DNA from: Neostapfia colusana
Taxonomy: Eukaryota > Streptophyta > Magnoliopsida > Poales > Poaceae
NCBI GenBank assembly: GCA_030760725.1
Contig: JASWHV010000010.1
Location: forward strand, 38,383,760-38,447,759
Reading direction: 5' to 3'
Length of the DNA: 64,000 nt
Below, one piece after another: positions 1-9,286 of the stretch. The stretch's first letter is position 1. Every line of letters starts with the position of its first letter. The position numbers and the translations under genes were made by a program. The notes under the pieces were generated by a model. It did no database searches, was not told the DNA's origin, and saw only the letters and a program-made list of their open reading frames with translations.

Positions 1-512
1 GATGATGGGATGGGAGATTTGGATCATTTCACCTGTGTAGTAATGTAGGTGCTTAATAAGCTAAGGTGATAGGTATTAATTGCGTAGTGCTTTAACCATG
101 AGTTCAACCTCTCCTTGTTCTAGCCATGCATGATATAATTTTCCCACACTTGCTGAGTACCATTGGTACTCAACCTTGCATATTTGTTGGTTTATATTGC
201 TGCTCAGGTCAAGATAATGAGATGGTGTATAATGACCAAGATTTTGGACCCGAGGAAGGTTTCTAGGTTCATGAAGACCCCCGGGCAACACCTGTGATGG
301 AGCCCTAAAGAATAATATTCCGCTGCTAGTTTATTTACTTGTGATGAAGCATTAGTGTTCATTAAGACATTTGTGATATAAGACTTATTTATATTCGACA
401 CCTGGCTTGTAATAAATGATGCTTCACTATTTGTCATCACATGTATGAGAAAATGATCCTGGCATACATGTGATATTCACTTGGTTGTTCTTCGGAAAAA
501 CCGGGTGTGACA
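1..512 (+). repeat. 3' end of an LTR of an upstream Tekay-like element (Z)
   Basis: This stretch matches, base for base with scattered differences, the last ~510 bp of the LTRs that end at 3467, 12653, 37116 and 46250, and it ends in the family terminus GGGTGTGACA at 512. Its wording (for example the 'taaccatgagttcaacctc' and 'ttatttatattcgac' variants) is closer to element D than to element A. The sequence then jumps at 513 to the interior of another LTR of the same family. The simplest reading is the right-hand LTR of an element that inserted inside the 5' LTR of element A, with its body left of the window. Confidence 0.85.
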
Positions 513-707
513 GAATTCTGCTCGATCTTCGCTCGGGAATTCTGATCTAACTCTCTGGTCTTGATCCACCGCCTCCGGGGAACCTCGCAGGTGCAGAAAA
601 CCCGGTGGTTTGCGGTTCAAACACAGCGCCGACGAGCCTCGTCGTGAGTTCACCTCGGACCTCGTCGCCGATCGCTTTCCAGGACATCCGAGCTCAAGAA
701 AACTCCC

Positions 708-716
708 GAGGTGAGA
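708..716 (+). promoter_or_regulatory. candidate 5' splice donor in the LTR leader
   Basis: The sequence GAG|GTGAGAT fits a plant 5' splice site. The same site is at the same place in the A 3' LTR (near 9950), the D 5' LTR (34381) and the D 3' LTR (near 43510). The more diverged minus-strand LTR of C has a GTGAGC version at about 29230. It lies a few hundred bases downstream of the TATA box, so it would be in the transcript leader. Partnered with the acceptor at ORF1 it would remove ~3 kb of LTR and leader. Inferred only; no transcript is seen. Confidence 0.4.
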
Positions 717-999
717 TCCCCGACCTCCCCTCCACCGATCTATGCCATAAAATCACAGTTTTAGGAAGAATTAACGAAGATCCGAAACTCTCCGGCGAGA
801 TAGCCGCCTCCCGCCGCCGTGCGCCGCCGGGCAGCGCCGCCCGCGCTCGTTCAGAGCGACGTGGCCGCTTGTGCGCCGTCTATTTTAAATCGCACGGTAG
901 AATTTAAATCCCCGCGTACCGGTTCGACGTTATAATCTCAGCCGTCTGTTTTAAATCGGACGATCCACGTCAGCCCCGCGTTATAAAGGCCGGGATTCT

Positions 1000-1200
1000 T
1001 ATGTGCTACCCCTGGAGTTCTCGGAAAATAAGAGCTAGCCCCGGAAACTTCTGATCTAGCCCCTGGAACTTCAGAAAATCATGTAAATTCATTTAAAAAT
1101 CAGTTTTAGCCCCTGGACTTAATAAAAATTAGGAAAACCCCTCTGTTATGTGTAGTTAGACCCCTGGAAATTCTTAAAATAATATAATAGGCCCTGTAGT
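1000..1200 (+). repeat. degenerate 'agcccctgg' spaced array inside the LTR
   Basis: The core 'agcccctgg' (variants 'tacccctgg', 'agccccgga', 'gacccctgg') recurs about every 20-70 bp between AT-rich spacers. The same block is present in every LTR of the family, at about 10200-10400, 34660-34870 and 43800-44000 on the plus strand and inverted at 17930-18110, 21110-21290 and 28770-28950. The role is unknown; it could be a regulatory-site cluster or an old tandem repeat. Confidence 0.6.
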
Positions 1201-3471
1201 GGGGTGAGTTTACCTTTTTAACCCTATGTGATATTAAATTTAGGAATTTGAATATATGTTTAGTATTTAAAATTTAAAAGATGGGACAAACACATTGTAA
1301 ATTCAAATTAAAAACTTTCCTAGTAATTGGAAAACTTTGGAGTGAGATAAAAATAGATTTTTGGCTGAAATGAATCTGTTTAATTGATTATTCACATTTA
1401 TTAATAATAGGGACACATTTTTAAGTAGAGAATAATTCTGAAAATTAGTAAAATAAATGTAAAATAGTTCACATCAGAAGAGAAGTTCAAAAATATATTA
1501 TTTAATATTTTAGACCCAAAACCTATTCTGTTTAGATGAGATGTCTTACTATTTTCATAATAAAGTGCACATTTAGGCATAGGAAATAAATCTGAAAATA
1601 TAGCAAGCTAGGTATAAATAACTAGAAAATGATAAATGAAGTTTCCAAAATCGAAAGAATTCAGTTTAGGGTTGGTAGAAGGTTTGAAGACACATATGAA
1701 GTAGGAAAATACCTTTCATGCATACTTGGTAGCTAAAATGTGTATCAATTAAATATAAGGGATTTATTTAAATTAGAAATTCATATATAGTATGCCAACA
1801 TGAATATGAATACAAAAATAGAAATCATTTGTACATGTTTAAAAGTGCATGTAAGCCAAAATCAACACACATAGAGTAACCACAACACATGGAAATGAGA
1901 ATGGCTTTCATAAATGTGAATGTGTGGCTTGTATGAAGTTGAAGTGTGAACTATGTCTTATGTCTTGTTGTTTTCTTTTGCTATGTGTGATGGTATGAGT
2001 AGAACCTGCTCCAGAGCAAGTTCTTCCTTTCCAAGATCAGGACTACCCATTCCAAGAGCAGCAGGAAGGAGGCAAGTGTCCTTGACCACTTTGATCCTAT
2101 GCTAGGATGTGTAGATAGAATTATTTGCATTGTCAATTGAAATATTAAACCCATGCTAGGAAGTTTCCCTAGAATTGCATTATCTTGTTTCCTTGTAGCT
2201 TGGGTTGGGATTTATTTTATCGGTTCATTTATTTACATGCTTATGCTTAGCCATGCTTAGAGTGGGATATTTGGGATATGAGATCATCAGTTTATTTTAC
2301 CATACTCTTGAATGAGATATTGTGAGTTATGTAGAGGTAGGGATCAAGACAAGTTGGATGATTTAATTGGTGCTGGGTGCACGAGACTCGGGTTTGTGTT
2401 TAGTATTTGCCTGGATCCTAAGGACCGGTTCATGGAGCATGTAACCTGGCTTTACCGTGCCAACCACATGCTGAGATGGGACAGCTTGGCCAATTAATTA
2501 GGTGTATCCCCGGCGTAGTATGGGTGTGTTGGATGGTGCGGGGAATAGGTGTCAGCTGGACTACCATATCAACCGCAAGGCTCAAGAGGGGGCCACTGCA
2601 GCGGGGTTGGATCCTCTTGTATGCTGTTAGGGGTGAAACCTCAGTGGGCCCATGTTCGTCGGGAATCCCTTTGTAAAGGCTTCGTAGTGATCTCCTGGCT
2701 ACACACCTTGGAAGTGTGAATGTGGTTCGTAGCCACTGGCATAATGGAGGTTCTTTTAGTCCACACGGCAACGGGGGATGAAATCACTACATGTGGGTAC
2801 AGTGGTGCAAACTCTGCAGAGTCAAAACTGTCATGACAGCTGTGCTCACGGTCAAGAGCGGCTTGGACTTATTCATGATTAGAGGTTGATGGCTTTGGAA
2901 GTTGTGGATGTTAAGCGGGGAGCTTAACATTGGAACTGATGTTATGGTTATTTGATTATGATGATTGGATGGGAGATTGGGACCATTTCACCTGTGTAGT
3001 AATGTAGGTGCTTAATAAGCTAAGGTGATAGGTACTAATTGCGTAGTGCTTTAACCTTGAGTTCAATCTCTCCTTGCATTAGCCATGCATGACATAACTT
3101 TCCCACACTTGCTGAGTACCATCGGTACTCAACCTTGCATATTTGTTGGTTTATATTGCTGCTCAGGTCAAGATAATGAGGTGGTTTATAATGATCAAGA
3201 CTTTGGACCCGAAGAAGGTTTCTAGGTTCATGGAGTCCCCCGTGCAACGCCTGTGACGGAGCCCACGAGAATAATTATTCCGCTGCTAGTTTATTTACTT
3301 GTGATGAACTTATTATTGTCCATCGAGACATATGCTATGTAACACTTATTCGACACCTGGCTTGTAATAAATGATGCTTCACTATTTGTCATCACATGTA
3401 TGAGAAAATGATCCTGGCATACATGTGATATTCACTTGGTTGTTCTTCGGAAAAACCGGGTGTGATAGAAG

Positions 3472-3491
3472 TGGTATCAGAGCCAAGGTTG
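3472..3491 (+). other. primer-binding site, tRNA-iMet type (element A)
   Basis: TGGTATCAGAGCCAAGGTTG begins four bases after the LTR end at 3467. TGGTATCAGAGC is the standard plant primer site complementary to the 3' end of initiator methionine tRNA and marks where minus-strand synthesis starts. Confidence 0.95.
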
Positions 3492-3668
3492 CCTGTAGGA
3501 ACGTGGACCTAGGTAGCAATGGACATATCTAAGGGCCCTATTTTCTTAAAAACTATTTTACAAGGTATGTGTTGAAAAGTGTTATTTAATGGAGTCACTT
3601 TCTTCATCTTACCCCAACTTTCATTCAAAATAGGATTTTTGTTTAAAAGTTTATCTAAGCTAAGTTTA

Positions 3669-3688
3669 AATGGTTTCTGTTTTAGATG
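3669..3688 (+). promoter_or_regulatory. candidate 3' splice acceptor abutting the ORF1 start
   Basis: A pyrimidine-rich TTTCTGTTTTAG ends at 3685, immediately before the ATG of ORF1 at 3686. The same TTTTAG|ATGG join is present in B (minus strand, around 15424), C (around 26304) and D (37331-37339). The polypyrimidine run followed by AG is kept in all four copies although nearby leader bases vary. Inference: ORF1 may be expressed from a spliced mRNA. Confidence 0.4.
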
Positions 3689-4456
3689 GTTCGCATGATT
3701 CGCACCGCTCGCAAGTCCACAGGAGGGAGAGTTCCCGTAGTTGCCCTTGCCCAAAGAGAGGAGAGCCGTCTGGTGACGTACCTTTCCTACGGATTGGCAG
3801 TAGGAGGCTTGTTGCGCCGTCTTCGACGTATGCTCCAAGCCGCCGGCAATACGGGCAAGCTAATCATGCACTATAGCTCCACCAGGACCATCCGGGAGAA
3901 GTGGGAAGAATGGAGTTCAGAGATGAGGATTATCCATGAAATTCAGCTGCTTAAGATCCACCGCTCTCCAACTTGTCGAGCGACAAAGGTCGATGCGGAG
4001 AAGGATGTCACCTGGGAGGCCATCACCTGCCAGAGTCACATCTATCGTCGACACCTGGACAGGACTGAGTACATGTATGTCCTCCAGCGCGAGAGTGGTA
4101 CAACGGAGTACAAGTACCCGCCGGTGCAGCAGGGGACTTCCCATGAGCACATGGACCTGTGCTTGGATAATGCTGCTATGCTCAGCACTCGACTGCAAGA
4201 GTGTCAGCAGGAGCTTCAGGATGTTCGGGACACCCTGAAGGAAACCGAGGCGTTGCTTCGAGCCTGCTTGAGGGCGAGAGAAAGAGGAGATGGGAATGAA
4301 CTGTGTGTCACCGTAAATGATACATGGACTTCTGACTCCCCAGATCGCCGGACGATCAGGCGTCGTCGCACTTCTCCACCAGCAGCCTCCCCACCCAAAG
4401 CAGAGTCAGAGGGCAGCCGCAATAATGAGGAAGATCCCGAGGAGCCATCTCAGTGA
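3686..4456 (+). CDS. ORF1: 256-aa extra protein with a histone H3-like N-terminus (element A copy)
   Basis: The ORF is open from the ATG at 3686 (just after a TTTTAG acceptor-like site) to TGA at 4454-4456, in a different frame from gag. Residues 1-18 read MVRMIRTARKSTGGRVPV; positions 7-14 (TARKSTGG) equal histone H3 residues 6-13, which include Lys9 and Ser10. Residues ~30-45 are rich in Leu and Arg. About residues 150-195 form a likely coiled coil (heptad-like MLSTRLQECQQELQDVRDTL). Residues ~205-225 hold an Arg cluster (DRRTIRRRRTSPP) that could be a nuclear localisation signal, and the tail is acidic. I do not recognise the rest and no enzyme motif is visible. Four copies of this ORF occur in the window, always between primer site and gag, so it is a stable part of the element. 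Function unknown; a histone mimic or chromatin-binding accessory protein is a hypothesis. Confidence 0.75.
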   Translation: MVRMIRTARKSTGGRVPVVALAQREESRLVTYLSYGLAVGGLLRRLRRMLQAAGNTGKLIMHYSSTRTIREKWEEWSSEMRIIHEIQLLKIHRSPTCRATKVDAEKDVTWEAITCQSHIYRRHLDRTEYMYVLQRESGTTEYKYPPVQQGTSHEHMDLCLDNAAMLSTRLQECQQELQDVRDTLKETEALLRACLRARERGDGNELCVTVNDTWTSDSPDRRTIRRRRTSPPAASPPKAESEGSRNNEEDPEEPSQ

Positions 4457-4770
4457 TACGAGTCGTGTAGAGTCTTTTCCCTTAGTTCAGCAAGTTATCG
4501 AGTAGTCGAGTCAATACCTTAGTAAATGGTGTGTTAATGCTTGGTGTGTGACGTGAGTTGTGGAAGCCATGAGCAATTGTCCACAACCTCGTCTTTGGAT
4601 TGTTTTGCTTTGGTGTGTGAACCCACATGAAATAATAGTGCATTTATTTTTGTGTGAGACATGAACCCTCAGAAAGTATAACAAAGCCTCAACACTTCAA
4701 AGAAAAAAACAAGTGAAAGTAGTAAGATGATACGTAATGCTTTAAATTAACATTTGGTTGATCATGCCAG
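4457..4770 (+). other. ORF1-gag spacer of element A
   Basis: About 314 bp of AT-rich DNA without a reading frame separate the ORF1 stop from the gag ATG. The same spacer is present in B, C and D. In A it ends ATGCCAG|ATGG, which looks like a weak acceptor, but C has TAA at that position, so this site is not conserved. Confidence 0.6.
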
Positions 4771-6054
4771 ATGGCCGGAAGAGGAAAGGGTCGTGCTGCC
4801 AACCCCGCCAACAACAACAACGAGGAGGCCTGCAACCCTCATCTTTCTGGGAGCCAAGACAGGGGTGGACGCCGTGAGAGAGTTGATCCCATCCACCAAA
4901 TGCTTGAAAACCAAAATAAGCTCATCCAGAACCTGACTCAAGTGGTGGCCAACTTGCATCAAGTTCCACCTCCACAAGCTGCACCACGCCAACCAAGGTT
5001 GAGTGAGTTTCTAGGAACTCAACCTCCGAAGTTTGCAAGTGCTGCTGAACCTCTGGAGGCAGATGACTGGCTAAAGACCTTTGAGAGCAAGATGAGGATC
5101 ATACAGTCCCAAGGGTATGAGAGGGTGCTGTTTGCCTCTCATCAATTGCATGGACCTGCTGCTGATTGGTGGACCGCTTACGTGGCCGCCCATCATGACC
5201 CTGAGAACATCACTTGGGAAGAGTTCAAGCGCAGCTTCCGCAACCATTACATACCAAGGGGTGAACTCAAAAACAAGAGGAAGGAGTTCTTGGGGTTGCA
5301 GCAAGGTAACATGACTGTGAGGGAATACCTCACCAAATTTACTCAACTCTCCCGTTATGCCCCACGGGACATAGAGACTGATGAGCAGAAACAGGATTGT
5401 TTCGTGGAATGACTTACCGCAGAAATGCAGTGTGCAATGTCCTCCAACGAGTATGAAAGCTTCCAAAAAATGGTGGACAGAGCGTTTGTGGTAGAAAGGA
5501 AGCTGAAGGCCTTGGAAAATGAGAACAAGAGGAAGGCCGGGTGGTTACATCAAGCCTCATGGAGCAACACCCACCCACGTCTGATGCAGCAACCCGCAGG
5601 GCGGACGAACCGTGCTGCGGTACCCTACTCAGAACCAAGAGGGTACAATCCGAACTACAGGCCTCCGGCAGCACCAATACAGCCACAACGTCAGTTCGTA
5701 CAGCAGCCTCGCCCTACGTATCAACCTCGACCAGCAGTACAAGGACCTCCAAACAAACCCCAAGACAACAAAGGCCAGGCACCCAAGGTTGGGGTGCAAT
5801 GTTTTAACTGTGGTGGAGTGGGGCACTACGCCCATAAGTGCCCAAAAAAGAAGCCTGCACAGCCGCAACAGCAGAATGTAATGAGAGGACGAGTGAACCA
5901 CGTCACCATGGAGGAGGCGCAAGAGGCACCCGACGTGGTAGTTGGTAAGTTTCCTGCCAATTTACACATTGCATCCCTGTTGTTCGATTCTGGTGCTACT
6001 CACTCATTCATTGCTCAAGGGTTTGTTAAGAAGCACGATCTAGCAACAACATAA
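4771..6054 (+). pseudogene. gag: gag capsid/nucleocapsid and start of protease (element A)
   Basis: The ATG at 4771 opens the fused gag-pol frame. Residues ~70-215 match the Ty3-type capsid domain (LEADDWLKTFESK, WWTAYVAAHHDPENITWEEF, REYLTKFTQLSRYAPRD). A CCHC zinc knuckle (CFNCGGVGHYAHKCP) lies at about 5803-5850, and the aspartic protease begins at about 5976 with the catalytic LFDSGATHSFIA. Gag would form the cytoplasmic particle and package RNA. Breaks: an in-frame TGA at 5410-5412 (GGA in element D) and a TAA at 6052-6054 (CAA in D). The frame otherwise runs on unchanged, so gag and pol were one polyprotein. Confidence 0.9.
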
Positions 6055-8043
6055 ATGAACCATATGCTAGCAGTAAACTCTCTAAGTGGAGAAATAAGGA
6101 CAAGACAAGTGTGTCCTAAAGTGAACCTAGACATTAATGGGGTAGTATTTACTGCTAACCTCATAGTGATAGATTCACAGAGGATAGATATTATTTCGGG
6201 CATGGATTGGTTGACCAAACATAAGGGAGTCATCCATTGTTCGACCAGAACGGTGGAACTAACTCACCCTAGTGGCACAAGAGTAAAGTTCATAACAATA
6301 CAAGAGCCTAGGAGGGACATTAAATTAAATCAAGTTGAGGTGAATGTGGAGGAGATCAGGATCATCAGGGAATACCTAGATGTTTTTCTGGAGGAGTTGC
6401 CAGGTATGCCTCCCGATCGTGAAGTGGAATTCGCGATTGAGCTAGTGCCTGGAACAGCTCCGATATACAAGAGACCTTATCGGATGGACTCCAATAAGCT
6501 GGGAGAACTCAAGGATCATTTGAGGGAATTGACGGAGAAGGGGTATATTCGTCCTAGTTCCTCACCTTGGGGAGCTCCAGTCATATTTGTGCCCAAGAAG
6601 GACGGAACCCAAAGGTTGTGCGTAGACTACCGTGCCTTGAATGAAGTGACCATCAAGAACAAGTACCCATTACCCCGCATTGAAGACTTGTTTGATCTGT
6701 TGAGGGGAGCTTGTGTGTTCTCGAAAATTGACCTCACGTCGGGATACCACCAACTTAAGATAAGGCAAGCTGATATTCCAAAGACAGCTTTCGTATCTCG
6801 GTACGGACTGTATGAATACACAGTCATGCCTTTCGGGCTAACTAATGCCCCGGCATACTTCATGTATCTCATGAACAAGGTGTTCATGGAATATCTGGAC
6901 AAATTTGTGGTGGTTTTCATAGATGACATTCTCGTCTTCTCCAAGGATGAAGAGGAACATGAGAAACATCTAAGGTTGGTGTTGCAGAAGCTGAGAGAAC
7001 ACCAACTATATGCCAAGTTGAGCAAGTGGGAGTTTTGGCTGAAGAGAGTTCCCTTCTTAGGACATATAATCTCGGAGGGAGGAATCTCCGTGGATCCCGC
7101 CAAAATTGAGGATATACAGAAGTGGAAGACCCCTGAAAATGTCGGGGAAGTTCGAAGCTTCTTGGGATTGGCAGGATACTATCCACGGTTTATTGAGGGA
7201 TTCTCTAAGATCTCGAGACCCCTCACCAAACTGTTGGAGAAGGGAGTCACATTCACATGGACGCCGCAGTGCGAGCCGAGTTTTCAGGAGTTAAAGAAAA
7301 GATTGACAACAGCCCTAGTGCTAGTTATGCCAGATATGCAGAAGAACTTTACGGTGTACTGCGATGCCTCTAGAAACGGGTTGGGATGTGTTCTCATGCA
7401 AGAAGGGTATGTCGTGGCTTATGCATCCTGGCAGCTCCGGAACCACGAGAAGAACTATCCTACACATGACCTAGAGCTAGCCGCAGTGGTACACGCGTTG
7501 AAAATTTGGCGGCACTACTTGATGGAGAAGAGGAAAGAGATATATACGGATCATAAGAGTTTAAAGTACATTTTCACGCAGCCAGGCCTCAACCTCAGAC
7601 AAAGGAGATGGTTAGAGCTAATCAATGACTTTGATGTGGGCATCAACCATCATCCTGGGAAAGCAAACGTCGTGGCAGATGCTTTAAGTCGGAAAGTGCA
7701 GGTCAATAAGTTGAGCTTGAAGGACATGCCTGTAGAATTGAAGGATGATGTTATAAGACTCAATCTATGCCTTGTGAATAGTGGTGAAGCCATCGCCATG
7801 GAAGTGGACTCCACACTAGAGCAAGAAATACGCGAGGGTCAAAAGGATGACGAGAAGATACAAGAAATCAGGCAACTCATCAAGGAAAATAAAGCCCCTG
7901 GTTTCAGAGAGGATGAACAAGGAACGGTGTGGCACGGGAAAAGAATCTGTGTGCCTGAAGTAAAGGAGATCCGTAAATTGATTTTGAAGGAGGCTCACGA
8001 TTCCGACTATTCCATTCATCCTGGGAGTACGAAGATGTACTAG
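6055..8043 (+). pseudogene. pol: pol: protease end, reverse transcriptase, RNase H, integrase zinc finger (element A)
   Basis: 662 codons are open in the gag frame. First comes the rest of the protease, then RT from about residue 135. The RT fingers carry KDGTQRLCVDYRALN and the palm the catalytic box FIDDILVFS. RNase H starts near 7340 with the first catalytic Asp in YCDAS, and YTDHKSLKYI and DALSRK follow. The integrase HHCC finger begins near the end (HPGSTKMY) and is cut by TAG at 8041-8043, where element D has CAG. One oddity is a C-to-W change (SKWEFW; SKCEFW in D). RT and RNase H copy the RNA to DNA inside the particle. Confidence 0.93.
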
Positions 8044-9242
8044 GACCTCAAGAGCAGGTATTGGTGGTATGGCATGAAGCGAGATGTCGCAGAACATGTT
8101 GCCTTATGTGACACATGTTAGTTGGTAAAAGCAGAACATCAACGACCCACGGGGTTATTGCAACCACTCAAAGTGCCTGAATGGAAATGGGAAGAAATCG
8201 GTATGAATTTCATAGTGGGATTGCCTAGGACCCAATCAGGATATGATTCAATATGGGTCATCATCGATAGGCTAACCAAGGTAGCTCATTTCATCCCCGT
8301 GAAAGAAAGCTACAGCGGATCCAAATTGGCAGAATTGTACATGTCAAGGATCGTGTGTTACCATGGGGTGCCAAAGAAGATAGTGTCGGATCGAGGGACA
8401 CAGTTCACCTTAAGGTTCTGGCAGAAGTTGCATGAAACCATGGGAACCCACCTGAATTTTAGCTCTGCCTATCATCCCCAAACTGACGGGCAGACGGAAA
8501 GAACCAATCAGATTCTTGAAGATATGTTGAGGGCGTGTGCACTCAAAAACAACCGGAGATGGGACAAGAACTTACCATATCCGGAGTTCTCCTATAACAA
8601 CAGCTATCAGGCTAGTATGAAGATGTCACCGTTTGAAGCTTTGTACGGGAGGAAGTGCAGAACTCCCTATTTTGGAACAAAACAGGGGAAAGTAAAGTGT
8701 TTGGTCCCGAAGTATTACAAGAAGCCGAGGCGAAAGTGAGGGAAATTTGCAACAACTTGAGGATAGCACAGACACGACAAAAGAGTTATGCCGATGTACG
8801 GAGAAGAGAGCTCGTTTTCAACGTGGGAGACTATGTCTATCTCAAGGTGTCCCCTATCCGAGGACTTCGTCGGTTCAAGGTGAAAGGGAAGTTGTCACCT
8901 CGATACATCGGACCCTTTCAAGTTCTAGAGAGGAAAGGTGAAGTGGCATATTAACTAGAATTACCGGCTCGCCTTTCAGATGTGCACGATGTATTCCATG
9001 TGTCACAGCTCAAGAAATGTCTGAGAACGCCTGAAGAGGTGTTACTCATGAATGAGGTTGACGTAGCTGAGGATTTGTCTTATGCCGAGCAACCATCCAA
9101 GATTTTGGAAACAATGGAACGCCTCACAAGAAATAAAAGAATCCGGATGTGCAAGGTGCAGTGGAAGCATTACTCAGAAGAGGAAGCCACCTGGGAGCGG
9201 GAAGATGAGCTTAAGGCACAATTCCCGTAATTGTTTTCTTAG
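8044..9242 (+). pseudogene. pol: pol: integrase core and chromodomain (element A)
   Basis: This continues the pol frame after the TAG at 8041. A second TAG (8119-8121) follows the finger's second Cys pair (CDTC). The catalytic core has its Asp/Asp/Glu regions at MNFIVGLPRT, VSDRGTQF and HPQTDGQTERTNQILED. A one-base loss near 8667 shifts the frame, and reading continues at 8655-8954 in the next frame. A TAA at 8952-8954 replaces a Gln codon. The chromodomain (AEQPSKILETMERLTRNK, VQWKHYSEEEATWERED) spans ~9070-9220, and a TAA at 9228 precedes the family's usual stop at 9240-9242. Chromodomains of this clade are thought to steer integration to heterochromatin. Confidence 0.9.
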
Positions 9243-9273
9243 AAACACCAATCTCGAGGACGAGATTTCTTTT

Positions 9274-9285
9274 AAAGGGGTAGAG
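9274..9285 (+). other. polypurine tract (element A)
   Basis: AAAGGGGTAGAG precedes the LTR start TGTAACACCCC by one base (C). It is the plus-strand primer site and is preceded by the conserved CTCGAGGACGAGATTTC. Confidence 0.9.
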
Positions 9286-9286
9286 C

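Larger units (their letters stand above)
513..3467 (+). repeat. 5' LTR of element A, 5'-truncated by nested insertion
   Basis: It is collinear with 9747-12653 of the 3' LTR and ends in TGTGATA (family norm TGTGACA). The first ~460 bp, including the TATA box, are missing here and presumably lie beyond element Z to the left. The segment holds GC-rich leader sequence (600-970), a degenerate 'agcccctgg' array (1000-1200), about 800 bp of AT-rich DNA with no gene, and a conserved 3' kilobase. Apparent reading frames inside (for example minus 2430-2771 and plus 2312-2497) recur in other copies of the LTR but match no protein I know. Confidence 0.92.

Noticed and set aside
605..907. 100-codon frame in the A LTR leader (also 9839-10186, 21381-21683 minus, 43402-43731)
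   Set aside because: It starts at GTG rather than ATG, contains the donor-like GTGAG, and differs by frame-changing indels between copies. It is GC-rich leader sequence rather than a gene.
3936..4238. Frames opposite or offset to ORF1 (3917-4198 minus, 4216-4422 minus, 14871-15173 minus)
   Set aside because: Shadows of ORF1: they recur only because ORF1 does, and their residues carry no own conservation.
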